Shown: in pieces, positions 15,634 through 24,595 of the stretch | How the letters are laid out: each line of letters begins with the position of its first letter | How positions within the stretch are numbered: the first letter of the stretch is position 1 | Assembly: GCA_035653615.1 (NCBI GenBank) | Contig: DASRBN010000041.1 | Span: 1-64,000, forward strand | From: Ktedonobacteraceae bacterium | GTDB taxonomy: Bacteria > Chloroflexota > Ktedonobacteria > Ktedonobacterales > Ktedonobacteraceae | Length of the DNA stretch: 64,000 nucleotides | Reading direction: 5' to 3' | Made by a program: the position numbers and the translations under genes | The notes under the pieces: generated by a model | Told to the model about the DNA's origin: nothing | Seen by the model: the letters and a program-made list of their open reading frames with translations, nothing else | Databases searched by the model: none

Positions 15634-18558
15634 ATGCGTGATTTACCGGCAGGAACAATCACGTTGCTTTTCACAGATATCGAGGGGTCTACTCACCTGC
15701 TCCAAAGGCTAGGTGAACGCTATGCGGAACTGCTGAACGAGTGCCGCACCCTGCTGCGCGCCGCTTTCTCTACCTATCATGGTCAGGAGGTCGATACGCA
15801 GGGGGACGCCATGTTTGCGGCTTTTGCTCGCGCCAGTGATGCCCTCGCAGCCGCGGTAGCCGCGCAGCGTGAACTCGCCGGTCATTCCTGGCCTGCTGGC
15901 GAAGCGGTTCGTGTACGTATGGGACTGCACACCGGTGAACCATCCCGCATCGTCGAGGGGTACGTGGGTTTAGATGTTCATTACGCCGCGCGTGTGATGA
16001 GCGCTGCCCATGGAGGACAGGTGCTGCTCTCACAAACCACCCGCGACCTGGTAGAACACGACTTACCGGAGGGTGTGAGCCTGCGTGATCTTGGGGAGCA
16101 CCATCTCAAGGACCTGGAGCAGGCCGTACATCTCTACCAGGTAGTGATTGCGGGTCTGCCCGCTGATTTTCCACCGCTCAGGACCCATGATCGCCGCTCA
16201 GACACGCTTCCTGTGCAGCCAACACCGCTCATTGGGCGGGAGCACGAGGTCACGGCCGTTGTGCGACTCCTGCGCCGTGAGAAGGTGCGGCTGGTGACCC
16301 TCACCGGCCCCGGCGGGACAGGCAAAACGCGCCTGGCGTTACAGGTTGCGGCAGAACTTGGCAACATATTTACCGGGGGAGTATTTTTCGTCTCGCTCGC
16401 CTCTCTCAATGACCCTGCGCTGGTCATACCTACCATTGCACGCACACTTGGCATTTGGGAGAGTGTAGGCCAGCCTGTCTTCACACGCCTGGTGGAAGTA
16501 TTGCAAGACAAGCAAGCGCTGTTGCTGCTGGACAACTTCGAACAGGTAATTGAGGCAGCGCCACAGCTAGCAGACCTGCTCGCGTCCTGCCCGCAACTCA
16601 AGCTGCTCGTCACGAGCCGGGAGGTGTTGCATGTGCGTTCAGAACGCGAATTCGCGGTGCCACCACTCGCATTACCCGATCCTGATCACCTTCCCAAACT
16701 TGCAGCACTCGCACGTATACCGGCGGTGACACTTTTTCTCCAGCGCGCGCAGGCGGTGAGGCCTGAGTTCAAGTTGAGATCTACCAATGCCAGGACAGTG
16801 GCGGAGATTTGTGTTCGTTTGGATGGGCTTCCACTGGCCATCGAGCTAGCAGCGGCACGTATGAAGTTGCTCTCTCCACAGACCCTGCTCGCGCGCCTGG
16901 ACCAGCCATTGAACCTGTTAACCGGTGGAGCTCGGGATGTACCAGCACGCCAGCAGACCTTGCGCAACACTATCGAATGGAGCTATCAACTGCTTAATGC
17001 CAGAGAGCAACGGATCTTCCGCTGGCTCTCCGTCTTTGTGGGTGGTTGCTCGCTGCAAGCAGCTGAAACTGTCTGTACCGGGCCGGACGATGAAGCGGGA
17101 CAGGTTTGGGATGACGTAGCCTCGCTCGTCGATAAGAGTTTATTGCGACGGATGGGGCAAACTCAGGAAGGAAGTGAGGACCAGCGCCTCTTGATGCTCG
17201 AAACGATCCGCGAGTATGGGCTAGAGGCACTCATCGCCAGTGGAGAAGAGCCTGCCGCTCGACACGCGCACGCCGTCTACTTCTTGCACCTGGCGGAAGA
17301 AGCCGAACCGGCGTTGAAAGGGCCACTACTTGTGGATTGGCTGGAGCGCCTGGAGCGCGAACATGACAATCTACGAGCCGCGTTACAATGGTCCCTGGAA
17401 AGTGGAAAGGGCGAGGTAGCCTTGCGTCTCGCTATTGCATTGGAGCGATTCTGGGTAGTGCGCGGCCAGCGTAACGAGGGGCTGGCATTTCTGCAAAAGG
17501 CCCTGGCAGGAAGCGCAGAGGTGACCACTACTATTCGGGCGAAGGCTTTGCTTGTTGCTGCGCGGCTTGCTTTCAACCAGAGCAACTATGCTCAGGGTGA
17601 GATACTGGCTCAGGAGAGCCTGGCACTGTTTCGCGAGCTTGGAGACAAGCGAGGCATCGCGCTCTCTCTCAATCGACTTGGTGTGGCGGCCTGGAGACGA
17701 GGCGATTTTAGTTCAGCGCGTGTTCTATTGGAGGAGGACCTGGCCCTCTTTCGAGAAATGGGTGACCGGGACCGTGTCGCCTGGTCGCTCTTCATGCATG
17801 GATTACTTGACAGTAAGCAAGGCGAATACGCCAGGGCTTCCTCCTGGTTCGAGGAGAGCCTGGCGCTTTTTAGAGAGCTGGGCAACAAGAGGGGCATCGC
17901 TGCCTCGCTAACCCAGTTAGCAGGCACGCTCTTTGTTTCCCAGGGTGTCCAGGACATGATTTACCCGCTGCTCGAGCAAGGTCTCTCGCTAGATCGGGAA
18001 GTAGGCGACAAGGAAGGTATGGCCGTCGCGTCTCTCCTGCTAGGATGGGTAGCGCTCAAACAGGGAGATAAAGCCACTGCACGAAGCCGCGTAGAGGAGG
18101 GTTTGACGCTGTACCGGGAGATGGAGCACCGCGAAGGCATAGCGGAGGCGCTCTGTATGTTGGGGAAAGTGGAGGTGGCTCGTGGCGATTACACCTTTGC
18201 CAGGACACTCTACGAAGGAAGCCTGGCGATGGCGCAAGAGATAGGCGACAAGGAACTGATCGTCTCCGGCCTGGAGGGGTTGGCGGGTGTAGTGGCCGGG
18301 CAGGGAGAACTCAGATGGGCAACGCAGCTGTGGGGAACTGCGGAGGCATTGCGCGAAGCAATCGGTGCGCCTTTGCCACCGGTTGATCGGGACGACTATG
18401 AGCAGGCAGTGGCGACTGCTCGCGATCACCTGGGAATAGAAGCTTTTGCTGCTACGTGGGCAGAGGGACGGGCTATGACAGTGGAACAGGTGCTTACCGT
18501 GAGAGAACAAGCCATTCATCCGCATCAATTCCGGCAGAACCAGCATCTTCTCAGGTAA
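15634..18558 (+). CDS. Class III cyclase domain - NB-ARC STAND ATPase - TPR protein
   Basis: A 974-residue signalling protein; start chosen for GAGGAGATTC just before the ATG. Residues 8-170 form a class III nucleotide cyclase-like domain with metal-binding Asp15 (FTDIEGST) and Asp58 (TQGDAMFAAF). The usual catalytic Asn (VNxAAR) is His here (GLDVHYAAR), so activity is uncertain. An NB-ARC/AAA-type STAND NTPase follows: GREHEV, Walker A GPGGTGKT (225-232) and Walker B LLLLDNFEQV. From about 560 to the end are TPR-like helical repeats of about 40 residues (LALFRELGDKRGIA recurring). The design suggests a ligand- or partner-gated switch. It converges with a second STAND gene of related layout. 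Confidence 0.88.
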   Translation: MRDLPAGTITLLFTDIEGSTHLLQRLGERYAELLNECRTLLRAAFSTYHGQEVDTQGDAMFAAFARASDALAAAVAAQRELAGHSWPAGEAVRVRMGLHTGEPSRIVEGYVGLDVHYAARVMSAAHGGQVLLSQTTRDLVEHDLPEGVSLRDLGEHHLKDLEQAVHLYQVVIAGLPADFPPLRTHDRRSDTLPVQPTPLIGREHEVTAVVRLLRREKVRLVTLTGPGGTGKTRLALQVAAELGNIFTGGVFFVSLASLNDPALVIPTIARTLGIWESVGQPVFTRLVEVLQDKQALLLLDNFEQVIEAAPQLADLLASCPQLKLLVTSREVLHVRSEREFAVPPLALPDPDHLPKLAALARIPAVTLFLQRAQAVRPEFKLRSTNARTVAEICVRLDGLPLAIELAAARMKLLSPQTLLARLDQPLNLLTGGARDVPARQQTLRNTIEWSYQLLNAREQRIFRWLSVFVGGCSLQAAETVCTGPDDEAGQVWDDVASLVDKSLLRRMGQTQEGSEDQRLLMLETIREYGLEALIASGEEPAARHAHAVYFLHLAEEAEPALKGPLLVDWLERLEREHDNLRAALQWSLESGKGEVALRLAIALERFWVVRGQRNEGLAFLQKALAGSAEVTTTIRAKALLVAARLAFNQSNYAQGEILAQESLALFRELGDKRGIALSLNRLGVAAWRRGDFSSARVLLEEDLALFREMGDRDRVAWSLFMHGLLDSKQGEYARASSWFEESLALFRELGNKRGIAASLTQLAGTLFVSQGVQDMIYPLLEQGLSLDREVGDKEGMAVASLLLGWVALKQGDKATARSRVEEGLTLYREMEHREGIAEALCMLGKVEVARGDYTFARTLYEGSLAMAQEIGDKELIVSGLEGLAGVVAGQGELRWATQLWGTAEALREAIGAPLPPVDRDDYEQAVATARDHLGIEAFAATWAEGRAMTVEQVLTVREQAIHPHQFRQNQHLLR

Positions 18559-18591
18559 TGCCATGCCAGGTCAGCATATCCATCAGCTCTC

Positions 18592-21243
18592 TCAGGTGAG
18601 CTTGTGTTCGATAGCAAAGCGGGTCGCTGCGCTGCGCGAGTTTACATCCAGCTTGTTGAAGATCGAACGCACATGAGCATTGACGGTATGGAGGCTGACG
18701 ACGAGTTGATCGGCAATCTGGGCGTTGGTCAAGCCCTGAGCCACCAGGCGTAGCACTTCCACCTCGCGCTCGGTCAGGTCCGCAGGGTAGGTGGATTGTG
18801 GACGCTCGCCTGCGGCAGGCAGCACTTTTTCCTGAGATTTTTCAAGCAATGAGTTCAACCATTCTCTGGCCTCAGCTGCGTCATAATGCCCCATCCCCTC
18901 AAGAATGAGTAAACTCTCCTTTGCTAGTTGGCATGCCTCAGCAGTATTACCTTGCGCTGCCGTAATGCGCGAGAGGTTATATTGGCAATAGGCAAGCAGC
19001 CACAGGTTTTCTACCGGAGCCACTTCAAGCGCCTCTCGCGCGAATTGAGCCGCTTTGTCGAGTTGCTGTTGTTTTAGATAGAGGTTACCCAGATCAACAA
19101 GCAGCGAACTCTGGTAATACTTGCTTCCAGCCTGATGTGCTACAACAAGCGCCTCCTGCAAGTACTTCTCTGCCTGGATGGGATTATTTTGTTTAGATAC
19201 AGCCTCTGCAAGATTGCTAAGTAAACCAATCATCCCTTCGCGCAAGTTATATTGCCGCGCTATTATAAGGCCCTCTCGCATTTCCTTTTCCGCTTGAAGA
19301 TACTTTTCCTGCTTCATCAATGCCCAGCCAAGATTGACGATCAGTTTACACCGCAGTTCATAGTGACCATACTGATCTGCCAGCGCCAGGCCTTCGCGTA
19401 AGTATGCCTCGGCCTGATTATGCATGCCGCGTTGCCCGGTCATGACAGCTAATTTAGACAGCAAGCCGCAGGTTCGCTCGCTATTTCCTAGTTGACGTGC
19501 CAGAACAAGTCCTTCCTGAAAATATGCTTCGGCTTGATCATACATTTTCTGATCGCCTGTCGCTATGCCCAATGTGATGAGTATATCGCAAATACGATCA
19601 GCATCCTTGATCTGGCGAGCCAGCTCTAGAGCTTCTTGCAGGTAGGTTCTGGCCTGAGAATAGTCTCCACGCCTCATGACGACGGGACCAAGAGCATGCA
19701 ATAGGTCACTCATCTGCGCAAGCTGTTCATTCTGGCGTGCTAATGCAAGACCTTCCTGCAAATATTCCCCGGCCTGTGCATACTCTCCCTGTTTCCAGGC
19801 TAATTGACCAAGATGAAGGAGCGCTTTCGATTGACCAGCAGTATCCTCTAAAGACCTGGCCAGTTGGATAGCTCTTATCAGGAAGCCTTCCGCCTGGAAA
19901 TAGAAGCCTCGTATGTACAGAAAAGAGACGAATGCATTGACTCCTCGCACAAAGTCAGTATGCAATTCCAGTTCAAAGGCGGCTTCGAGCGCTGCAATGA
20001 TATTCGCCGTTTCCTGCTCCAGGCGCAGTAACCAGTGGCGTTGCTGCGTTCCTGTAAGATATGCTTCGGCCTGCTGTACTAATGCCAGGAAATAGGCGAT
20101 ATGGGCGCGCGAAATTGCCCCGGCCTCTTCGCTCGTGCGCAGGCATTCCAGGCCAAACTCACGGATCGTCTCCAGCATCAAGAAACGCGGCTCCTCTCCC
20201 TCGTGTTCCATTTGTTGTAGCAAGCTTTTGTCGAGCAGCGAAGCGGCCACATCCAGAACGGGGATCGCTCCATTGTCAACCGTGCTGGAGATGGCTTCCG
20301 CGGCTTCCAGTGTGCAACCGCCTGCGAAAATCGAGAGCCGCCAGAAGAGGCGCTGCTCCTGATGACTCAGCAGGTCATAACTCCAGGCAATCGTACTGCG
20401 CAGCGTCTGCTGGCGCAGGGGTAGATTACTCGGCCCGCCCGTCAATACGGAGAGACGGTGCTCTAAGCGCTTGAGCAGGGCTTTTGGCGGTAGGAGTTTG
20501 ATACGAGATGCCGCGAGTACTAACGCGAGAGGCAATCCATCCAGGCGGACACAGATCTCGGCAATGGCAGGCGCATTCTCAGCGGTCAATTGAAAATCTG
20601 GCTTGACGGCCTGTGCCTGCTGCATAAAGAGGGCAACAGCCGCATACTGAACGAGTTCTTCACTACCTGGAAGCTGTTTGAGATTCGGGACCGCAAGCGG
20701 TGGAACCACATATTCGTACTCTCCATGCAAGTGCAGTACGGCCCGGCTGGTCACAAGGATTTTGAGATCGGGGCAGTCCTGCAACAATTCGATTAGCAAC
20801 GGAGCCGCATCTACAACTTGCTCGAAGTTATCTAGCAGCAGCAGCGACTGCCGATTGCGCAGGTACGCTTTCAGTAGGGGCGTACCCTGGTGGTCGCCCA
20901 CCGTACTCTTGTAGTCTTCCCAGAGATCAAGGGTATGAGCAATAGTGGGGAATACCAGGTCGGGATTGGTGATAGGAGCCAGGGAGACAAAGAAGAGGCC
21001 ATCGGGGAAATCGTGCAGCAGGTTGTTGGCCACTTCTAGCGCCAGCCGGGTTTTGCCTACTCCACCGGTGCCGGTGAGGGTCAGGAGTCGCACCTCGGGA
21101 CGCTGCAGGAGGGCGCATACCGTTGCTAACTCCGCTGCGCGCCCAATGAACGGGGTGAGTTGCACCGGTAGATTGTTTGGTACTGTCCACGCCGGTTGGA
21201 CAGGGGCCTGCCTTGTAGGAAGAAAGAAGATGTTATCCTGCAT
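18592..21243 (-). CDS. STAND ATPase transcription regulator with TPR and LuxR HTH
   Basis: An 883-residue protein from the ATG at 21243 (GGAGAGGAG upstream); the frame is open to 21381, but that would overlap the preceding gene. An NB-ARC-type NTPase comes first: FIGRAAELATV, Walker A GTGGVGKT (58-65) and Walker B LLLLDNFEQV. A long TPR array follows (about 440-780), with the recurring QAEAYFQEGLVLARQ type of helix. The last 65 residues are a LuxR-type DNA-binding domain: DLTEREVEVLRLVAQGLTNA then VVSLHTVNAHVRSIF. MalT/LAL-type regulators have this order of parts. It starts 49 nt after the cytidylate-kinase-like gene and is probably cotranscribed with it. Confidence 0.9.
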   Translation of the reverse strand: MQDNIFFLPTRQAPVQPAWTVPNNLPVQLTPFIGRAAELATVCALLQRPEVRLLTLTGTGGVGKTRLALEVANNLLHDFPDGLFFVSLAPITNPDLVFPTIAHTLDLWEDYKSTVGDHQGTPLLKAYLRNRQSLLLLDNFEQVVDAAPLLIELLQDCPDLKILVTSRAVLHLHGEYEYVVPPLAVPNLKQLPGSEELVQYAAVALFMQQAQAVKPDFQLTAENAPAIAEICVRLDGLPLALVLAASRIKLLPPKALLKRLEHRLSVLTGGPSNLPLRQQTLRSTIAWSYDLLSHQEQRLFWRLSIFAGGCTLEAAEAISSTVDNGAIPVLDVAASLLDKSLLQQMEHEGEEPRFLMLETIREFGLECLRTSEEAGAISRAHIAYFLALVQQAEAYLTGTQQRHWLLRLEQETANIIAALEAAFELELHTDFVRGVNAFVSFLYIRGFYFQAEGFLIRAIQLARSLEDTAGQSKALLHLGQLAWKQGEYAQAGEYLQEGLALARQNEQLAQMSDLLHALGPVVMRRGDYSQARTYLQEALELARQIKDADRICDILITLGIATGDQKMYDQAEAYFQEGLVLARQLGNSERTCGLLSKLAVMTGQRGMHNQAEAYLREGLALADQYGHYELRCKLIVNLGWALMKQEKYLQAEKEMREGLIIARQYNLREGMIGLLSNLAEAVSKQNNPIQAEKYLQEALVVAHQAGSKYYQSSLLVDLGNLYLKQQQLDKAAQFAREALEVAPVENLWLLAYCQYNLSRITAAQGNTAEACQLAKESLLILEGMGHYDAAEAREWLNSLLEKSQEKVLPAAGERPQSTYPADLTEREVEVLRLVAQGLTNAQIADQLVVSLHTVNAHVRSIFNKLDVNSRSAATRFAIEHKLT

Positions 21244-21292
21244 AGCCAGCTCCTCTCCACATCGCCTTTTGCAGAAGACAGAGGCTTCGTTG

Positions 21293-22048
21293 TTATTGGT
21301 ACGGTGAATCGGTAATACTTTCAGGTGGGCGGAAATCGCCGGGGCGACCGGGATAGCGAGGCAGGCCTGCACCAGGGCCAAGTTCTCCCGTTGGCGTTCC
21401 CAGCTTCAAGGCTTTGCGCTCCAGGGCCAGCGCAATCAGGTCGACAGCGCCATCCAGATCGATAACAGCAGTATTCACCACCACGTCATACAAATGCGCG
21501 TCCTCCGGGCTTTGATGATACTCTGCCTGCAAGTAACGTAGCCTGTCTCGATCTTTCATTTGAACCCGCGAGCGCGCATCATTCTGATTGAGACCTTCAC
21601 GCCGCATCACGTAGGCAATGCGCAAGTCCAGTGGAGCTACGACCCTCGCGTGCAGGACATCGCGCCGCTGCCCCAGCAGCATCTGCGCTCCACGTCCTAC
21701 GATCACTACATGTCCCTGCGTCACTGCCGCCTCTACGACATCATGTAGGGCATTGCGGTATTTTTGTTCATCCGCTTCGGGTAGTGTTCCCGGACCAATA
21801 AGCATGACCGGCTCAACCAGTTGCATACTTGTTAGAATACGTGAAATGAGGCCCTCAGCGTGTTCATCGTGAATCTGCGCCTCCGCTTCACTGACTCCCA
21901 GGGCTTTTGCTACCTCTACCACCACCTCGTGGTCAACCAGTTGCCAACCCAGATGCTGCGCAAGCCGGGCCGCTATCTCACCCCCACCGCTTCCATACTC
22001 GCGTGAGATGGTGACGGCACGCATACGGTTAATCGCATCCATATTCAT
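21293..22048 (-). CDS. Cytidylate-kinase-like family protein
   Basis: A 251-residue P-loop protein of the cytidylate-kinase-like group. The N-terminus reads AVTISREYGSGGGEIAARLA, where GSGGGEIA replaces the standard Walker A of Cmk. QHLGWQLVDHEVV and VVIVGRGAQMLLGQRRDVLH follow, as does DRDRLRYLQAEYHQSPEDAHLYD in the lid region. The start at 22048 has AGGAGGG 7 nt upstream. Members of this family are often annotated as kinases, but most have no assigned substrate. It lies 105 nt after the DNA methyltransferase and 49 nt before the STAND-LuxR gene on the same strand, so a regulatory rather than a housekeeping job is possible (inference). Confidence 0.82.
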   Translation of the reverse strand: MNMDAINRMRAVTISREYGSGGGEIAARLAQHLGWQLVDHEVVVEVAKALGVSEAEAQIHDEHAEGLISRILTSMQLVEPVMLIGPGTLPEADEQKYRNALHDVVEAAVTQGHVVIVGRGAQMLLGQRRDVLHARVVAPLDLRIAYVMRREGLNQNDARSRVQMKDRDRLRYLQAEYHQSPEDAHLYDVVVNTAVIDLDGAVDLIALALERKALKLGTPTGELGPGAGLPRYPGRPGDFRPPESITDSPYQ

Positions 22049-22153
22049 ACTGTGGCCCTCCTGCATCTCTTATTTCTGCCACAACATACTTCATTGCCGG
22101 TATATAGCTCTCATCAGGATTCTAGCATTTTGGGGGTATATCGGACAAGCAGC

Positions 22154-24595
22154 TTAAGCATATCTATGGGAAATCAGATCCACCGGTTCAGCCAGGGCGC
22201 TATAGAGAGCTTCCACCAACCCCTCAATCTCCTCCAGCTTCGACTCGATATCGGCCAGCATCTCTGCCCTCTCATCCTCTTTTATTATGTCAAGTTTTCG
22301 ATATTCGTCTTGAACGACTTCAACCAGTACAGCTATCTCCTGCTGGCGTTCAGGCGAAGCAACTTTGATCGGCAAGTATTTCCAGACATCAGGATAAACG
22401 CGATTTTTGCGCGTCCCCTCGTGCATATTAGAAGTAAGATAGGCGTGCATAAAACGGCTATTTACAATGGCTAATAGATAACGCAGATCGAAGCCGTCTG
22501 ATAGAGATGCGAGATCACCTTGCAATCCTGTTATCTGCTGTGATTTACGTAGGACTCTTCGAATACCCCGCTCTTCAAGCGCCCCAGCTATTTCCAATGC
22601 TTTCCAGGGAACCACCACCTGCACGCTATGATTAGCAAATAAGCCCTCGCGATCATAGTAACCACCAGAAGTTTCACCTAAGAGCAGCTTTTCAGAGGTG
22701 CGAAAGAGGGCAATATGCCTGGGACCGCGCATGTACGGGCGGAATTTTTCATAAGCAACAAAACGTTTTCGACGCAGAAAATAGCGATCTACATCATCTC
22801 CCAGTACACCATCATCTGGATACTCCGCAGGACGTTCTTTTCCCATAGATGGGGGTAAAAATACATCATTGAGCGTAAAGCGCTTTTGTCGTTTCCCGTC
22901 AATTACCGGGTCGGAGTCCTCATCGCTTTGTGCTTCAATACCCGTGCCAATATAAACCAGGGCGCATAATGGTATAGTTGCTTCTGACATGCTTTTATTA
23001 AGAATAGGATCATAACGCCAACGAAAAAGCTGACCATTGGAAGCTACTTGTGGAAGAGATGGGAGCGTTTCAAAATGTTTACAATCGGATTGTGTATGCC
23101 TGCGCCTTCTTACAAGATGATTCTCATCAGGGGCACGATTCTCAAGAAGCACTATCGTATTTTCTACAGCGGCATCTTGAAAAAGGCGCAATCCGGGGAA
23201 AAAGTCTATCTGTAACAGGCTATAATTTTTTGAGAGAGCTTGTCGTAACCGGTCAGCATATCCCTCTGTCTCAATCCCATTAGAGACAATCAAACCTGAA
23301 CGTCCAGTTTCAGGTCTGAGGAATTGGAGATTCCGCTCGAAAAACGGCACAAAGAGATCCCAGCGTTGGTACAATAAATGATAAATGCCAAAATTCCAGA
23401 CTTCGTTGCGGTAAAGCAAGTTTTCAGAACTTTCTCCTGCACTGACATAAGGAGGATTGCCAACCAGATAATCAATGCCCTGCCGGCCAGGATTGAGTTG
23501 TGTGAGATCAAAAGGCAATCCTTTCGCTTCCTTGATGCTGATAATTCGTCTCTCTTCCTCAGAAAGCGCCTGCCCTCGCGGGCGTGGAGGACGAAGACTT
23601 ATACGTTCAGTAGCCTTGCCATTCATTAAAGCATGCATTTGTTCCGCATACGTCGGCTCGAGAGAATCCGTACAATAAATATGGAAACGATCAACACTCC
23701 GGCACAAGTGACCTTGCTCATCAACTAAAAAAGGTAGACATTGAATAAGTAAATTCACTTCGGCTAAATAACAAGCGAAAGGATTGAGGTCAAAGCCTAA
23801 AAAAGTCTGGGTAAGCATTCGAAGAGCATATTCTGGATCAATCTCATGCTTAGCAACAAGATGTCTCAAAATGGCACTTTTACGTGCCGCTGCCGCAATC
23901 AGGAACGTCCCACTTCCACAAGAAAGGTCTCCCACCGTCTTTTCAAGAAATGCGCGAAGCTGGGCAGTACTCTGGTTATCTTGCTCACCACAATAAGGCA
24001 TACCGAGGGTATCAAGCATGTAATCCACAAGATAGTCTGGTGTGTAAAATTGCCCTGTCTCGCTGCGGCCCTTACTCTCGATGAAACTCTCGTCATATAT
24101 TCTGCCCAGCAAATCCATACCTAGAGCCTTGAAATCGTAGCGACGAAGCAGGCGAAACAGCGAGCAAATGCTTCGAGCATCAGGGGTAAACCAGTCAAAA
24201 AAATCCTGGCTTCCATAATGCCTCGATGAACAACCGGGAGGATAGACCCTCTTCAGCAGCGAAAGATACGCATCTTGGATCACAGGGGCCAGATTCCTGT
24301 CGATAACCAGGTACGGGACTAATCCATGATCTTCACATGCTCGTACAAAAAAGATGCGCACAAATTGGTGGTAAGCAGCTTGCAGGCAGAACTCTTCTTG
24401 CGGATCAGCATAAGTTCCATTTATGAGGGCTTGCCAGGCATTGAATACTTCATCCGCCTGTTTGCTGAGTGTGCCGTTTTCGACCGGGAAGAGCAGGCTG
24501 TTAAATTGGGTGCGAGCCTGCTTGCGTATTCTCTTCAATATAGGCTTGAGCTGGTGAATAAGGGCTTTTATTTCTACACGTTCTGAAACCATCAC
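22154..24595 (-). CDS. N6-adenine DNA methyltransferase (Eco57I / type IIG-like)
   Basis: An 813-residue gamma-class-like adenine methyltransferase. Motif X-like GQFYTPDYLVDYM is at 181-193, motif I GDLSCGSGTFLIAAA at 222-235, a GFDLNPFACYLAEVNLL acidic loop at 267-283 and catalytic motif IV GNPPYVSA at 379-386. A TaqI/Eco57I-like target-recognition region fills the C-terminal half. The 180-residue N-terminal helical part shows no obvious PD-ExK nuclease motif by eye, so a nuclease activity is not supported. The start (GTG 24595 or ATG 24592) overlaps the hisD stop, giving translational coupling. Base composition is visibly AT-richer than the his genes, which suggests acquisition. No restriction, BREX or DISARM partner is present. 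Confidence 0.88.
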   Translation of the reverse strand: MMVSERVEIKALIHQLKPILKRIRKQARTQFNSLLFPVENGTLSKQADEVFNAWQALINGTYADPQEEFCLQAAYHQFVRIFFVRACEDHGLVPYLVIDRNLAPVIQDAYLSLLKRVYPPGCSSRHYGSQDFFDWFTPDARSICSLFRLLRRYDFKALGMDLLGRIYDESFIESKGRSETGQFYTPDYLVDYMLDTLGMPYCGEQDNQSTAQLRAFLEKTVGDLSCGSGTFLIAAAARKSAILRHLVAKHEIDPEYALRMLTQTFLGFDLNPFACYLAEVNLLIQCLPFLVDEQGHLCRSVDRFHIYCTDSLEPTYAEQMHALMNGKATERISLRPPRPRGQALSEEERRIISIKEAKGLPFDLTQLNPGRQGIDYLVGNPPYVSAGESSENLLYRNEVWNFGIYHLLYQRWDLFVPFFERNLQFLRPETGRSGLIVSNGIETEGYADRLRQALSKNYSLLQIDFFPGLRLFQDAAVENTIVLLENRAPDENHLVRRRRHTQSDCKHFETLPSLPQVASNGQLFRWRYDPILNKSMSEATIPLCALVYIGTGIEAQSDEDSDPVIDGKRQKRFTLNDVFLPPSMGKERPAEYPDDGVLGDDVDRYFLRRKRFVAYEKFRPYMRGPRHIALFRTSEKLLLGETSGGYYDREGLFANHSVQVVVPWKALEIAGALEERGIRRVLRKSQQITGLQGDLASLSDGFDLRYLLAIVNSRFMHAYLTSNMHEGTRKNRVYPDVWKYLPIKVASPERQQEIAVLVEVVQDEYRKLDIIKEDERAEMLADIESKLEEIEGLVEALYSALAEPVDLISHRYA

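Noticed and set aside
17560-19900. Regularly spaced repeats suggestive of an array
   Set aside because: They are degenerate TPR codons inside two protein genes, not identical repeats with unique spacers; no CRISPR array was seen anywhere.
15634-21243. STAND pair as an Avs/bNACHT-type phage-defence system
   Set aside because: No nuclease or other toxic effector domain is present; the ends are a cyclase-like domain and a LuxR HTH, which fit signalling better.
22154-24595. Methyltransferase as BREX PglX or a DISARM component
   Set aside because: None of the partner genes of those systems is nearby and the gene is coupled to hisD.
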